A stretch of DNA of 64,000 nucleotides. It comes from Haematobacter massiliensis. Lineage in GTDB: Bacteria > Pseudomonadota > Alphaproteobacteria > Rhodobacterales > Rhodobacteraceae. Below are positions 29,363-38,677 of this stretch, piece after piece (within the stretch, counting starts at the first letter, position 1; each line of letters begins with the position of its first letter). The position numbers and the translations under genes were made by a program. The stretch lies in assembly GCF_000740795.1 (NCBI RefSeq), contig NZ_JGYG01000003.1, forward strand, positions 248,001 to 312,000, given 5' to 3'. The notes beneath the pieces were generated by a model. It ran no database searches, was not told the DNA's origin, and saw only the letters and a list, made by a program, of their open reading frames with translations.

Positions 29363-29734
29363 TTGAGCGCCGCACCCGAAGGGACCATCGCAGAGCCCTC
29401 CAGTGAGGAGCTGCTGTCCCGCATCGTCGCCTCTCTGGATGACGACAAGGCCGAGGAGATCGTGACGATCGACCTCAGGGGCCGGTCATCGGTTGCCGAT
29501 TACATGGTGATCTGCTCCGGTCGGTCGTCCCGCCAGGTGGCCGCCATCGCCGATAAGCTCGTCGAGCGCCTGAAGGAGGACTATCGTCGCTCCTGCAAGA
29601 TCGAGGGCAAGGAGCAGGGCGACTGGGTGCTGATCGACGCCGCCGATGTCATCGTTCACGTCTTCCGCCCGGAAGTGCGCGAGTTCTATCAGCTCGAGAA
29701 GATGTGGATGCCCACCGGCCCCCGCGCCGCGTGA
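29363..29734 (+). CDS. rsfS: Ribosome silencing factor RsfS
   Basis: A 123-residue protein that binds L14 and keeps the 50S subunit from joining 30S when nutrients are low. VTIDLRGRSSVADYMVICSG, SSRQVAAIADKLVE and GDWVLIDAADVIVHVFRPEVREFYQLEKMW are the family blocks. The start is TTG, with GGGAG eight bases upstream; no in-frame ATG or GTG exists further upstream. The TTG overlaps the stop of a 20-codon upstream frame as TTGA. It begins a long co-oriented run with rlmH and gpmI. Confidence 0.93.
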   Translation: MSAAPEGTIAEPSSEELLSRIVASLDDDKAEEIVTIDLRGRSSVADYMVICSGRSSRQVAAIADKLVERLKEDYRRSCKIEGKEQGDWVLIDAADVIVHVFRPEVREFYQLEKMWMPTGPRAA

Positions 29735-29813
29735 GCCTTGGACCTGCCTGACGGCCTGCGGGACGATCGGGCGGAGGGGTGCTGCATCAGCGGTGCCGAG
29801 GATGTGACGCGCC

Positions 29814-30281
29814 GTGAAAGTGCAGATTTGCGCCGTGGGCCGGCTTCGAAGCGGCCCGGAGGCGGAGCTTGTTGCGGATTACCTCGCACGTTTCGACCGC
29901 ACCGGCCGCCCGCACGGCCTTGGCCCCGCGACGATCGCGGAGGTTGAGGACCGCAAGGGCGGCGGCATGGCTGCGGAGGCGGAGCTTCTGCAACGCAGTC
30001 TGCCCGCTGGCGCCCTGACCGTCGTGATGGACGAGCGGGGGCAGATGCCCTCATCCCCCGACTTTGCCGCGATGCTTGTCCGCTGGCGCGATCAGGGCCG
30101 CGACGTGGCCTTCGTGATCGGCGGGGCGGACGGGCTGTCTCCCGCCCTGCGCGACAGGGCCGACGCCGCCATCTCCCTCGGCACGATGGTCTGGCCGCAC
30201 ATGCTTGTCCGGGTGATGCTGGCCGAACAGCTCTACCGCGCCGCGACCATCATCGCCGGAACCCCTTACCACCGCGCCTGA
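29814..30281 (+). CDS. rlmH: 23S rRNA (pseudouridine1915-N3)-methyltransferase
   Basis: A 155-residue SPOUT methyltransferase acting on helix 69 of 23S rRNA. The SAM-binding knot segment FVIGGADGLSP and the C-terminal EQLYRAATIIAGTPYHRA are diagnostic. The start is GTG at MKVQICAVGRL. It follows rsfS by 79 bp, the usual neighbour order in alphaproteobacteria. Confidence 0.96.
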   Translation: MKVQICAVGRLRSGPEAELVADYLARFDRTGRPHGLGPATIAEVEDRKGGGMAAEAELLQRSLPAGALTVVMDERGQMPSSPDFAAMLVRWRDQGRDVAFVIGGADGLSPALRDRADAAISLGTMVWPHMLVRVMLAEQLYRAATIIAGTPYHRA

Positions 30282-30469
30282 AATCTCTGCCGGAGCCCGC
30301 CCTGGCCGGTAGTGTCCACCCTGACAATCGCCATGCTCGCAATGGCCATGCTCGGCCCCCGCACGAAACCGTCACCGGCGGGCGGCGGAGTTGCCTTGCG
30401 CAGCGGCGGAGCGTAGAACCCATGCGACCCGGCCGTTGCCATCCGCCTTTGCCAGCCAAGGAGCCTCTC

Positions 30470-31990
30470 ATGCCGTCGATAAAGCCCGTGGTGCTCTGCA
30501 TTCTCGACGGCTGGGGATTGCGGGAGGATCGAGAGGCAAATGCCCCGGCGCTCGCCGCGACGCCGAATTTCGACGGGCTGTGGGCCAACTGTCCGCATGC
30601 GACGCTCATCACTCATGGTCCGGATGTGGGCCTGCCGACGGGGCAGATGGGCAATTCGGAGGTCGGCCACACCAATATCGGTGCCGGCCGCGTGGTGGCG
30701 ATGGATCTGGGACAGATCGACCTTGCCATCGAGGATGGCAGCTTCTTCGCCAATGAGGCCCTCCGTGCGTTCTTGTCGCGTGTGCAAGCGGCGAACGGGC
30801 GGGTGCATCTGATGGGCGTCATCTCCGACGGCGGCGTCCATGGTCACATCGAACATGTGCTGGCCGCGGCGCGCGCCGCGACAGAGGCCGGGCTGGCGGT
30901 GCTCGTCCATGCGATCACCGATGGGCGGGACGTGGCACCCACCTCAGCGCCCCGCTTCATCGCCGATCTGGCGGCGCGGCTGCCCGCCGGGGCGGAGATC
31001 GCCACGGTTTCCGGTCGTTACTACGCCATGGATCGTGATAACCGCTGGGAGCGGGTGGGCCTTGCCTATGACGCCATCGTGCGGGGCGGCGGAGAGCGTG
31101 CCCCCGATGCCGTGACCGCCGTGGCAGCCGCCGCGGCGCGGGGCGAAACCGACGAATTCATCCGGCCCACGATCATCGACGGCTATGCCGGCGCGCAGGA
31201 TGGCGACGGTTTCTTCTGTCTGAACTTCCGGGCCGACCGTGCGCGGGAGATCATGGCCGCCATCGGCGCGCCGGACTTCGACGCTTTCGACACCGGGCCG
31301 CGGCCCGAATGGTCAGCGCTGCTCGGGATGGTGGAATATTCGGAGGCCCACAACGCCTACCTGACGACCGCCTATCCCAAGCGGGACATCGTGAATACCC
31401 TCGCCTCCTGGGTGGCGGATCATGGCCTGCGGCAGTTCCATATCGCGGAGACGGAGAAATATCCCCATGTCACCTTCTTCCTGAACGGCGGCAGGGAAGC
31501 CCCCGTGACGGGAGAGGATCGCTACATGGCGAAATCCCCCAAGGTCGCGACCTATGACCTGCAACCCGAGATGTCGGCGGATGAGGTGACCGATCACCTC
31601 GTCGCCGCGATCGGAGAGGGTTATGACCTGATCGTGGTGAACTATGCCAACCCCGACATGGTGGGCCATACCGGCATCCTCTCCGCCGCCATCACCGCCT
31701 GCGAGACGGTGGACCGGGGGCTGGGCCGGGTGATCGCCGCCGTCGATGCCGCAGGCGGGGCGCTGATCGTCACCGCCGATCATGGCAACTGCGAGACGAT
31801 GGCCGATCCCGTGACCGGCGGGCCGCATACGGCCCATACGACGAATCCCGTTCCGGTAATTCTCCATGGCGGCCCGGAGGGGGCATCGCTGGTCTCGGGC
31901 AGGCTTGCCGATCTCGCGCCGACGGTTCTGGACCTCATGGGCCTGCCGAAGCCGGTGGAGATGACCGGCGAAAGCCTCGTGCGGCGATGA
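30470..31990 (+). CDS. gpmI: 2,3-bisphosphoglycerate-independent phosphoglycerate mutase
   Basis: A 506-residue manganese enzyme interconverting 3- and 2-phosphoglycerate. Asp13 in ILDGWG, the phosphorylated Ser63 in QMGNSEVGHTNIGAGR, RYYAMDRDNRWER and the C-terminal metal site TADHGNCE are present. The ATG 30470 starts the conserved sequence; an in-frame ATG 48 bp earlier is not needed. Its stop overlaps the next start codon (ATGA, 31987-31990), coupling it to the EnvC-like gene. Confidence 0.96.
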   Translation: MPSIKPVVLCILDGWGLREDREANAPALAATPNFDGLWANCPHATLITHGPDVGLPTGQMGNSEVGHTNIGAGRVVAMDLGQIDLAIEDGSFFANEALRAFLSRVQAANGRVHLMGVISDGGVHGHIEHVLAAARAATEAGLAVLVHAITDGRDVAPTSAPRFIADLAARLPAGAEIATVSGRYYAMDRDNRWERVGLAYDAIVRGGGERAPDAVTAVAAAAARGETDEFIRPTIIDGYAGAQDGDGFFCLNFRADRAREIMAAIGAPDFDAFDTGPRPEWSALLGMVEYSEAHNAYLTTAYPKRDIVNTLASWVADHGLRQFHIAETEKYPHVTFFLNGGREAPVTGEDRYMAKSPKVATYDLQPEMSADEVTDHLVAAIGEGYDLIVVNYANPDMVGHTGILSAAITACETVDRGLGRVIAAVDAAGGALIVTADHGNCETMADPVTGGPHTAHTTNPVPVILHGGPEGASLVSGRLADLAPTVLDLMGLPKPVEMTGESLVRR

Positions 31991-33201
31991 GCCAGTCCCT
32001 GACGGCCATGTGGCGGATCGCTCTGCCCGTTTTCCTCGCGCTGGGTCTGGCCATGCCGGTCAGAGCGGAAGACGATCCGGCGGATTCCGCGCGGTCGGCG
32101 GCGGCCGCGCTCGCAGCAGCCATCGACAGCCTGGATGCCGCGACCGGCGCGCAGGACAGAGTGGCGGCGCTCACCCTCACCATCCGTGCCTATGAGGACG
32201 GGCTGGCCGCCGCGCGGGAGGCGCTGCGCCGTGTGACCCACCGCGACGCTGAAATCCGCGCCGACCTGAACGGAAAGCGGGAGCGTGTCTCCCGGCTGGT
32301 GGGGGTCATGACGGGCATGAGCCGCGATCCCGCCCCCGTCCGCGTGCTGCATCCCGCCGGTCCGCTCGGATCTGCGCAGGCGGCGATGATCCTGGGCGAC
32401 ATCGCACCGGCGCTGGAGGCGGAGACGCACACGCTCCGGCAGGAACTGGCGGAACTGGGGGAGCTGCGCGCCCTCCAGCAGCAGGTCACCGAGATGCTGG
32501 AGAAGGGCCTCGGCGCGGCACAGACCGCGCGCACCGATCTGGCGAAGGCGATCTCCGACCGGCGTGACCTGCCACAGCGCTTCACCGAAGATCCCGCCGT
32601 TCTCCGCGCCCTGATCGAAAGCCATGATACGCTCGACAGCTTCGCCGAGGCGGTTGCAGGCGGAGAGACGGTGAGCCCGGGCGAGGGGCCGTTCGGCTCC
32701 GTCAAGGGTGACCTCATGCTCCCGGTGGCGGGCGACCTGCTCCGCGGCTACCGGGAGACCGACGCGGCAGGCGTGAGCCGCCCCGGCATGATCGTCGCCG
32801 CCCCGCCCCGCTCGCTGGTGGTGACGCCCGCTTCGGCAACGATTCGCTACATTGGCCCGCTTGCCGGCTATGGCAATGTGGTGATCCTCGAACCGGCCGC
32901 CGGCTATCTCATGGTGCTGGCCGGGCTGGGGGAGACCTACGGCCGCATCGGACAGGTCGTGCCCGCAGGCTCTCCCGTGGGCCTGATGGGGGGCGAGGAT
33001 ACGCGCACCGCTGAGCTATCGGCCGACATCGCGGGCCGCGCACGAAATGTCGCAGATGCACAGAATGTCGTGAACGATGCCCGCCCGGATGCACAAGCCG
33101 CTGGCGCGATGGCCCCGGAGACGCTTTACATTGAGGTCAGGCAGGGGGGGTCGCCCGTGGATCCCGCCGAGTGGTTCGCTGAGACAAGGATGTTTCCATG
33201 A
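31987..33201 (+). CDS. EnvC-like murein hydrolase activator (degenerate LytM)
   Basis: A 404-residue exported protein. A signal peptide (residues about 1-28, ending PVRAEDD), a long alanine/glutamate-rich coiled-coil region (about 35-215) and a C-terminal M23/LytM-like domain (about 235-400, GYGNVVILEPAAGYLMVLAGL) are seen. The zinc ligands of active LytM enzymes are absent: the site expected to read HxxxD is replaced and no HxH follows. EnvC-type proteins likewise lack them and switch on amidases at the septum. It is coupled at both ends to gpmI and ctpA by ATGA overlaps. Confidence 0.87.
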   Translation: MSQSLTAMWRIALPVFLALGLAMPVRAEDDPADSARSAAAALAAAIDSLDAATGAQDRVAALTLTIRAYEDGLAAAREALRRVTHRDAEIRADLNGKRERVSRLVGVMTGMSRDPAPVRVLHPAGPLGSAQAAMILGDIAPALEAETHTLRQELAELGELRALQQQVTEMLEKGLGAAQTARTDLAKAISDRRDLPQRFTEDPAVLRALIESHDTLDSFAEAVAGGETVSPGEGPFGSVKGDLMLPVAGDLLRGYRETDAAGVSRPGMIVAAPPRSLVVTPASATIRYIGPLAGYGNVVILEPAAGYLMVLAGLGETYGRIGQVVPAGSPVGLMGGEDTRTAELSADIAGRARNVADAQNVVNDARPDAQAAGAMAPETLYIEVRQGGSPVDPAEWFAETRMFP

Positions 33202-34541
33202 AGAAGTTCGTGATGGCCGCGCTCGGCGGCACGGTTGCCGGGGTGCTGCTCACCACGCAGGTCGCAGGGCCGCTTGTCGCGCAGGAAGCCAAGGAGAATG
33301 CTTCCGTCTACCAGCAGCTCGATCTCTTCGGGGACATCTTCGAGCGGATCCGCGCCCAGTATGTGGAGCCCGTGGATACCTCGAAGCTGATCCAGGCGGC
33401 GATCAACGGGATGCTCACCTCTCTCGATCCGCATTCCAGCTATCTCGCGCCGGACGATTTCAGCGACATGCAGGTGCAGACCAAGGGCGAATTCGGCGGC
33501 CTCGGCATCGAGGTCACGCAGGAGGAGGGTTTCGTCAAGGTCGTCTCCCCCATGGACGACAGCCCGGCGGACAAGGCAGGCATCCAGTCCGGCGACTACA
33601 TCACCCATGTGAACGGCGAAACCGTCATGGGCCTGACGCTGGACCAGGCGGTCGACATGATGCGTGGCCCCATCGGGTCGGAGATCACCATCACCGTCGT
33701 GCGCAAGGACAAGCCCGAGCCGTTCGACGTGACGCTGACCCGCGATACGATCAAGCTCACCGCCGTGACTGCGCGGATGCAGGGCTCCACCATGGTGCTC
33801 CGCGTCTCCACCTTCAACGACCAGACGTTCCAGAACCTGGACGACGGCTACAAGAAGATGCTGGAGGAGGCGGGCGGCGCGGACAAGGTCTCGGGCGTCG
33901 TTCTCGATCTGCGCAACAACCCCGGCGGGCTGCTCACCCAGGCGATCAAGGTCTCGGATGCGTTCCTCGAATCGGGGGAGATCGTCTCTACCCGTGGCCG
34001 CAACCCCCAGGACGGGGAGCGTTACAACGCCACCGCCGGCGACATCACCGGGGCGAAGCCGATGGTGGTGATCATCAACGGCGGCTCCGCCTCCGCTTCG
34101 GAGATCGTGGCGGGCGCCCTGCAGGATCACCGGCGGGCAGTGGTCGTCGGCACCAAATCCTTCGGCAAGGGTTCGGTGCAGACCGTGATCCCGCTGAAGG
34201 GCGATGGGGCCATGCGGCTGACCACGGCGCGCTACTACACGCCTTCGGGCCGGTCGATCCAGTCTCTCGGCGTCTCGCCCGACATCTGGGTTGAGCAACC
34301 CCCGCCCAAACCCGCGGCAGAGGATGAAGGCACGACCAACACGCTGGCCGCGCGGATCCGCTCGGAAGCCGACCTTCGCGGCGCGATCACCAACGACAGC
34401 ATGACGGACGACGAACGCAAGCAGCTTCAGGAAGAACAGCATCAGGCCGAACTCGCCGCGAAACTGCGGACAGAGGATTATCAGCTAGCCTATGCCGTGG
34501 ATATTCTGAAAGGGCTGTCCGCCCTCGAACTGCCGCAGTAA
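33198..34541 (+). CDS. ctpA: Carboxy-terminal processing protease (S41)
   Basis: A 447-residue periplasmic serine protease. It has a signal peptide (1-29), an S41 cap segment, a PDZ domain (about 95-175, with EFGGLGIEV), and the Ser-Lys dyad: Ser299 in GGSASASEI and Lys324 in SFGKGSVQ. CtpA enzymes trim membrane or periplasmic proteins, including peptidoglycan hydrolases in several bacteria. Its start overlaps the EnvC-like stop (33198-33201), so hydrolase activation and protease control are made together. Confidence 0.95.
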   Translation: MKKFVMAALGGTVAGVLLTTQVAGPLVAQEAKENASVYQQLDLFGDIFERIRAQYVEPVDTSKLIQAAINGMLTSLDPHSSYLAPDDFSDMQVQTKGEFGGLGIEVTQEEGFVKVVSPMDDSPADKAGIQSGDYITHVNGETVMGLTLDQAVDMMRGPIGSEITITVVRKDKPEPFDVTLTRDTIKLTAVTARMQGSTMVLRVSTFNDQTFQNLDDGYKKMLEEAGGADKVSGVVLDLRNNPGGLLTQAIKVSDAFLESGEIVSTRGRNPQDGERYNATAGDITGAKPMVVIINGGSASASEIVAGALQDHRRAVVVGTKSFGKGSVQTVIPLKGDGAMRLTTARYYTPSGRSIQSLGVSPDIWVEQPPPKPAAEDEGTTNTLAARIRSEADLRGAITNDSMTDDERKQLQEEQHQAELAAKLRTEDYQLAYAVDILKGLSALELPQ

Positions 34542-34565
34542 CGCGTATCGACAGGGCGCAGGATA

Positions 34566-34604
34566 GTCAGACGGACGACCCGATTTCATTCGGGTAGTCC
34601 TGAC
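34566..34604 (+). promoter_or_regulatory. Nested hairpin in front of rppH
   Basis: Between ctpA and rppH an interrupted inverted repeat reads GTCAG...GAC.ACCCGA, a 6-nt loop, then TCGGGT.GTC.CTGAC. It ends 13 bases before the rppH start codon and so sits beside the ribosome site. It could be a terminator of ctpA, an mRNA-processing site or a translation control for rppH. Structure is seen, role is inferred. Confidence 0.45.
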
Positions 34605-34617
34605 GGACGGAGGAAGC

Positions 34618-35085
34618 ATGGCCAAGGAATTGCCCTATCGCCCCGGCGCGGGCGTGATGCTGCTCAATGAGGCGGGCCTCGTCTGGGCAGGGATGCGCCG
34701 CGACACCGCGGGGGCATGGCAGATGCCGCAGGGCGGGCTGGACGAGGGGGAGGATCCTCGCGCCGCCGCCCTTCGGGAACTGCGGGAGGAGACGGGCATT
34801 TCGCCTGACCTCGTCGAGATCATCGCGGAGACCGGCTGGGTCACCTACGACCTGCCGCCCGAACTGCTTGGCAAGGTCTGGAAGGGCCGGTATCGCGGCC
34901 AACGGCAGAAGTGGTATCTCATGCGCTTCCACGGCGAAGACAGCGCGGTGGACATCGCACAGGACCACCCGGAGTTTTCCGAATGGCGCTGGATGCGCGC
35001 GGACGACCTGCTGGACTACATCGTGCCCTTCAAGCGCACGCTTTATGTCGATGTCATCAATAGCTTTCGGACATATCTCGCATAA
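34618..35085 (+). CDS. rppH: RNA pyrophosphohydrolase
   Basis: A 155-residue Nudix enzyme removing pyrophosphate from the 5' end of mRNA and so starting RNase E decay. The Nudix box [20 protein letters not shown] is followed by TGI, and [11 protein letters not shown] and VWAGMRRD are typical of RppH. GGAGG precedes the ATG by about six bases. It ends the rsfS-to-rppH run. Confidence 0.94.
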   Translation: MAKELPYRPGAGVMLLNEAGLVWAGMRRDTAGAWQMPQGGLDEGEDPRAAALRELREETGISPDLVEIIAETGWVTYDLPPELLGKVWKGRYRGQRQKWYLMRFHGEDSAVDIAQDHPEFSEWRWMRADDLLDYIVPFKRTLYVDVINSFRTYLA

Positions 35086-35197
35086 CACTTTTTTCTGCGT
35101 CGCAGCAAAAATCTGCTGCTCTGCATAAATGGTTGATTGATCGCTCCTTCGCTTCCCGTTTATCCCTTTCTGACTCGGAGTGGTGCGGGGAGCGAAG

Positions 35198-38100
35198 ATG
35201 CCAAACTTCCGGAAGATACTGATAGCGAACCGTGGCGAGATTGCGATCCGTGTGATGCGGGCCGCAAACGAGTTGGGCAAGCAGACGGTTGCGGTCTATG
35301 CGGAGGAGGACAAGCTGAGCCTCCACCGCTTCAAGGCGGACGAGGCTTACCGGATCGGCGAGGGTCTGGGACCGGTTGCGGCCTATCTGTCGATCCCGGA
35401 GATCATCCGCGTGGCGAAGATGTCGGGCGCGGATGCGATCCATCCGGGCTATGGCCTGCTGTCGGAAAACCCGGATTTCGTGGAAGCCTGCGATGCCGCG
35501 GGCATCGTGTTCATCGGGCCCAAGGCGGAGACGATGCGCGCCCTCGGCGACAAGGCGAGCGCGCGGCGGGTGGCAATCGCGGCAGGGGTGCCGGTGATCC
35601 CGGCCACCGAGGTTCTGGGCGACGATTTCGCCGCGATCCGCGCGGAGGCGGGAGAAATCGGCTATCCGCTGATGCTGAAGGCAAGCTGGGGCGGCGGCGG
35701 GCGGGGAATGCGCCCCATCAACAACCCCGATGAGCTGGAGGCCAAGGTGCGCGAGGGCCGTCGCGAGGCCGAGGCCGCCTTCGGCAACGGCGAGGGTTAT
35801 CTGGAGAAGATGATCCTGCGCGCCCGGCATGTGGAGGTCCAGCTTCTCGGCGATGACCACGGCGGTCTTTACCATCTCTACGAGCGCGACTGCACCGTGC
35901 AGCGGCGCAACCAGAAGGTCGTGGAGCGCGCGCCCGCCCCTTACCTCACGCCGGAGCAACGGGCGGAGATCTGCGAACTCGGGCTGAAGATCGGGCGGGC
36001 GGTAGGCTATCGCAACGCCGGAACGGTCGAGTTCCTGATGGATATGGACAGCGAGCAGTTCTACTTCATCGAGGTGAACCCCCGCGTCCAGGTCGAACAT
36101 ACCGTGACGGAGGAAGTCACCGGCATCGACATCGTCCAGGCCCAGATCCGCATCGCGGAGGGTGAGACACTGGCAGAGGCCACCGGGGCGCCGACGCAGG
36201 CAGACGTGCAGCTCAAGGGTCACGCCCTGCAGTGCCGGGTGACGACGGAGGATCCGCAGAACAACTTCATCCCCGACTATGGCCGCATCACCGCCTATCG
36301 CACCGCGACGGGCATGGGCATCCGGCTGGACGGCGGCACGGCCTATGCCGGTTCCGTGGTCACGCGGTATTATGACTCGCTGCTGGTGAAGGTCACCGCC
36401 TGGGCTCAGACGCCGGAGAAGGCGATCGCCCGGATGGACCGGGCGCTCAGGGAGTTCCGCATCAGGGGCGTGTCCACCAACATCGCCTTTGTCGAGAACC
36501 TGCTGAAGCACCCGACCTTCCTGACGCTGGCTTACACGACCAAGTTCATCGACACGACGCCCGAGCTGTTTCGCTTCGAGACCGGGCAGGACCGGGCGAC
36601 ACGGCTGCTCACCTACATCGCCGATGTGACGGTGAACGGCCATCCGGAAACCAAGGGCCGCGGCCCCCTCCCCGCCGAAGTGCGGGCTCCCGTGCCGCCG
36701 CCCGTGACGCTGGACGCGCCGCCTGCCGGCACGCGGACCCTGCTGGACGAGCAGGGGCCGCAGGCCGTGGTGGACTGGATCTCGGGTCAGAAGAAGCTCC
36801 TGCTCACCGATACGACCATGCGCGACGGGCACCAATCGCTGCTGGCCACGCGAATGCGGTCGATCGACATGGTGCGTGCGGCCCCGGCCTATGCGCATCT
36901 GCTGCCGGGCCTGTTCTCCGTGGAATGCTGGGGAGGGGCGACGTTCGACGTGGCCTACCGCTTCCTCCAGGAATGCCCGTGGCAGCGCCTGCGGGACATA
37001 AGGGAGGGGATGCCGAACATCCTGACCCAGATGCTGCTCCGCGCCTCCAACGGGGTGGGCTATACCAACTATCCCGACAACGTCGTGCAATCTTTCGTGC
37101 GGCAGGCAGCGGCGTCCGGTGTTGATGTGTTCCGCGTGTTCGACAGCCTGAACTGGGTGGAGAACATGCACGTGGCACTGGATGCAGTGATCGAGTCGGG
37201 CAAGATCTGCGAGGCCGCGATCTGCTACACCGGCGACCTGCTGGATCCGGAGCGGTCCAAGTATGACCTGCAATACTACCTGAAGATGGGTCAGGAATTG
37301 AAAGCCGCGGGCACCCATATCCTCGGCATCAAGGATATGGCAGGGCTTCTGAAACCCGCCGCCGCCCGGGTGCTGATCCGCACGCTGAAGGAGGAACTCG
37401 GCCTGCCGATCCACTTCCACACCCATGATACCTCCGGCATTGCCGGGGCTACGGTGCTGGCGGCGGCGGAAGCAGGGGCAGATATCATCGATGCGGCGAT
37501 GGATGCGTTCTCGGGGGGCACGTCACAGCCCTGCCTGGGCTCCATCGTTGAGGCGCTGCGCCATACGGAGCGCGACACCGGGCTGGACATCGCCGCGATC
37601 CGGCAGCTCTCCGACTACTGGGAAGGCGTGCGCGCACAATATGCCGCTTTCGAGGCCGGGATGCAGGCCCCCGCTTCGGAGGTCTACCTGCATGAGATGC
37701 CGGGCGGCCAGTTCACCAACCTCAAGGCGCAGGCCCGCTCTCTCGGGCTGGAAGACCGCTGGCCGGAGATCGCGCAGGCCTATGCCGATGCCAACCAGAT
37801 GTTCGGCGACATCGTTAAGGTCACCCCCTCGTCCAAGGTGGTGGGGGACATGGCGCTGATGATGGTGGCGCAGGGCCTCTCGCGGGCACAGGTGGAGGAT
37901 CCGGGCACGGATGTGGCCTTCCCGGATTCCGTTGTGGACATGATGAAGGGCAACCTCGGTCAGCCGCCCGGAGGCTTCCCCGAAGGCATTCTGAACAAGG
38001 TTCTGAAAGGCGAGCGGCCCGACACGACCCGCCCGGGTGCGCGCATGGCCCCGGTGGATTTGGCACAGGCGCGGGCAAAGCTGGAGGCGGACCTGCCCGG

Positions 38101-38641
38101 CGAACACGTGGATGACGAGGATTTCGCCGGCTGGCTGATGTATCCCAAGGTGTTCCTCGACTACCGCGCCCGGCATCGTACCTATGGCCCGGTGCGGGCA
38201 TTGCCCACGCGCACCTTCTTCTACGGCATGGAACCGGGGGAGAGCGTGGAAGCCACGCTCGACCTTGGCAAGACACTGGACATCCGCCTACAGACCGTCG
38301 GCGAGACCTCGGACGAAGGGGAGGTCAAGGTGTTCTTCGAACTGAACGGCCAACCCCGCGTCATCCGCGTGCCCGACCGGTCAGCCGTGGCAAAGGCCGG
38401 CGCGCGTCCCAAGGCGGTGGAGGGCAATCCCGCCCATATCGGTGCCCCCATGCCCGGCTCCATCGCCACCGTGCTCGTGAAACCCGGCACCAAGGTCCGG
38501 GCCGGCGATCTCCTCCTCACCATCGAGGCGATGAAGATGGAAACCGGCCTTCACGCCGACCGTGAAGCCGTGGTCAAGGCCGTCCACGTCACCCCCGGCA
38601 GCCAGATCGACGCGAAGGATCTCCTCGTCGAAATGGATTGA
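35198..38641 (+). CDS. pyc: Pyruvate carboxylase
   Basis: A 1147-residue biotin enzyme carboxylating pyruvate to oxaloacetate. Domains in order are biotin carboxylase (about 1-450, GGGGRGMRPI, RDCTVQRRNQKVVERAPAP), carboxyltransferase (about 530-830, TDTTMRDGHQSLLATR), the conserved PYC linker, and a biotinyl domain with EAMKMETG, biotin on Lys1113. The single-chain full-length form is normal for this group. ATG 35198 follows GGGGAG; a GTG 18 bp upstream is possible. The AT-rich 112 bp before it probably holds its promoter. It supplies C4 acids together with aceA/aceB. Confidence 0.97.
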   Translation: MPNFRKILIANRGEIAIRVMRAANELGKQTVAVYAEEDKLSLHRFKADEAYRIGEGLGPVAAYLSIPEIIRVAKMSGADAIHPGYGLLSENPDFVEACDAAGIVFIGPKAETMRALGDKASARRVAIAAGVPVIPATEVLGDDFAAIRAEAGEIGYPLMLKASWGGGGRGMRPINNPDELEAKVREGRREAEAAFGNGEGYLEKMILRARHVEVQLLGDDHGGLYHLYERDCTVQRRNQKVVERAPAPYLTPEQRAEICELGLKIGRAVGYRNAGTVEFLMDMDSEQFYFIEVNPRVQVEHTVTEEVTGIDIVQAQIRIAEGETLAEATGAPTQADVQLKGHALQCRVTTEDPQNNFIPDYGRITAYRTATGMGIRLDGGTAYAGSVVTRYYDSLLVKVTAWAQTPEKAIARMDRALREFRIRGVSTNIAFVENLLKHPTFLTLAYTTKFIDTTPELFRFETGQDRATRLLTYIADVTVNGHPETKGRGPLPAEVRAPVPPPVTLDAPPAGTRTLLDEQGPQAVVDWISGQKKLLLTDTTMRDGHQSLLATRMRSIDMVRAAPAYAHLLPGLFSVECWGGATFDVAYRFLQECPWQRLRDIREGMPNILTQMLLRASNGVGYTNYPDNVVQSFVRQAAASGVDVFRVFDSLNWVENMHVALDAVIESGKICEAAICYTGDLLDPERSKYDLQYYLKMGQELKAAGTHILGIKDMAGLLKPAAARVLIRTLKEELGLPIHFHTHDTSGIAGATVLAAAEAGADIIDAAMDAFSGGTSQPCLGSIVEALRHTERDTGLDIAAIRQLSDYWEGVRAQYAAFEAGMQAPASEVYLHEMPGGQFTNLKAQARSLGLEDRWPEIAQAYADANQMFGDIVKVTPSSKVVGDMALMMVAQGLSRAQVEDPGTDVAFPDSVVDMMKGNLGQPPGGFPEGILNKVLKGERPDTTRPGARMAPVDLAQARAKLEADLPGEHVDDEDFAGWLMYPKVFLDYRARHRTYGPVRALPTRTFFYGMEPGESVEATLDLGKTLDIRLQTVGETSDEGEVKVFFELNGQPRVIRVPDRSAVAKAGARPKAVEGNPAHIGAPMPGSIATVLVKPGTKVRAGDLLLTIEAMKMETGLHADREAVVKAVHVTPGSQIDAKDLLVEMD

Positions 38642-38646
38642 AAAGG

Positions 38647-38677
38647 CGCCACGCCGCTCTTCGGAGCCGGCGTGGCG
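38647..38677 (+). terminator. Hairpin downstream of pyc
   Basis: A perfect 10-bp inverted repeat (CGCCACGCCG / CGGCGTGGCG) with an 11-nt loop starts six bases after the pyc stop. No T-run follows. It is well placed as the transcript end. Confidence 0.65.

Noticed and set aside
35057-37426. 789-residue minus-strand frame across pyc
   Set aside because: Antisense of pyc; no recognisable domain.
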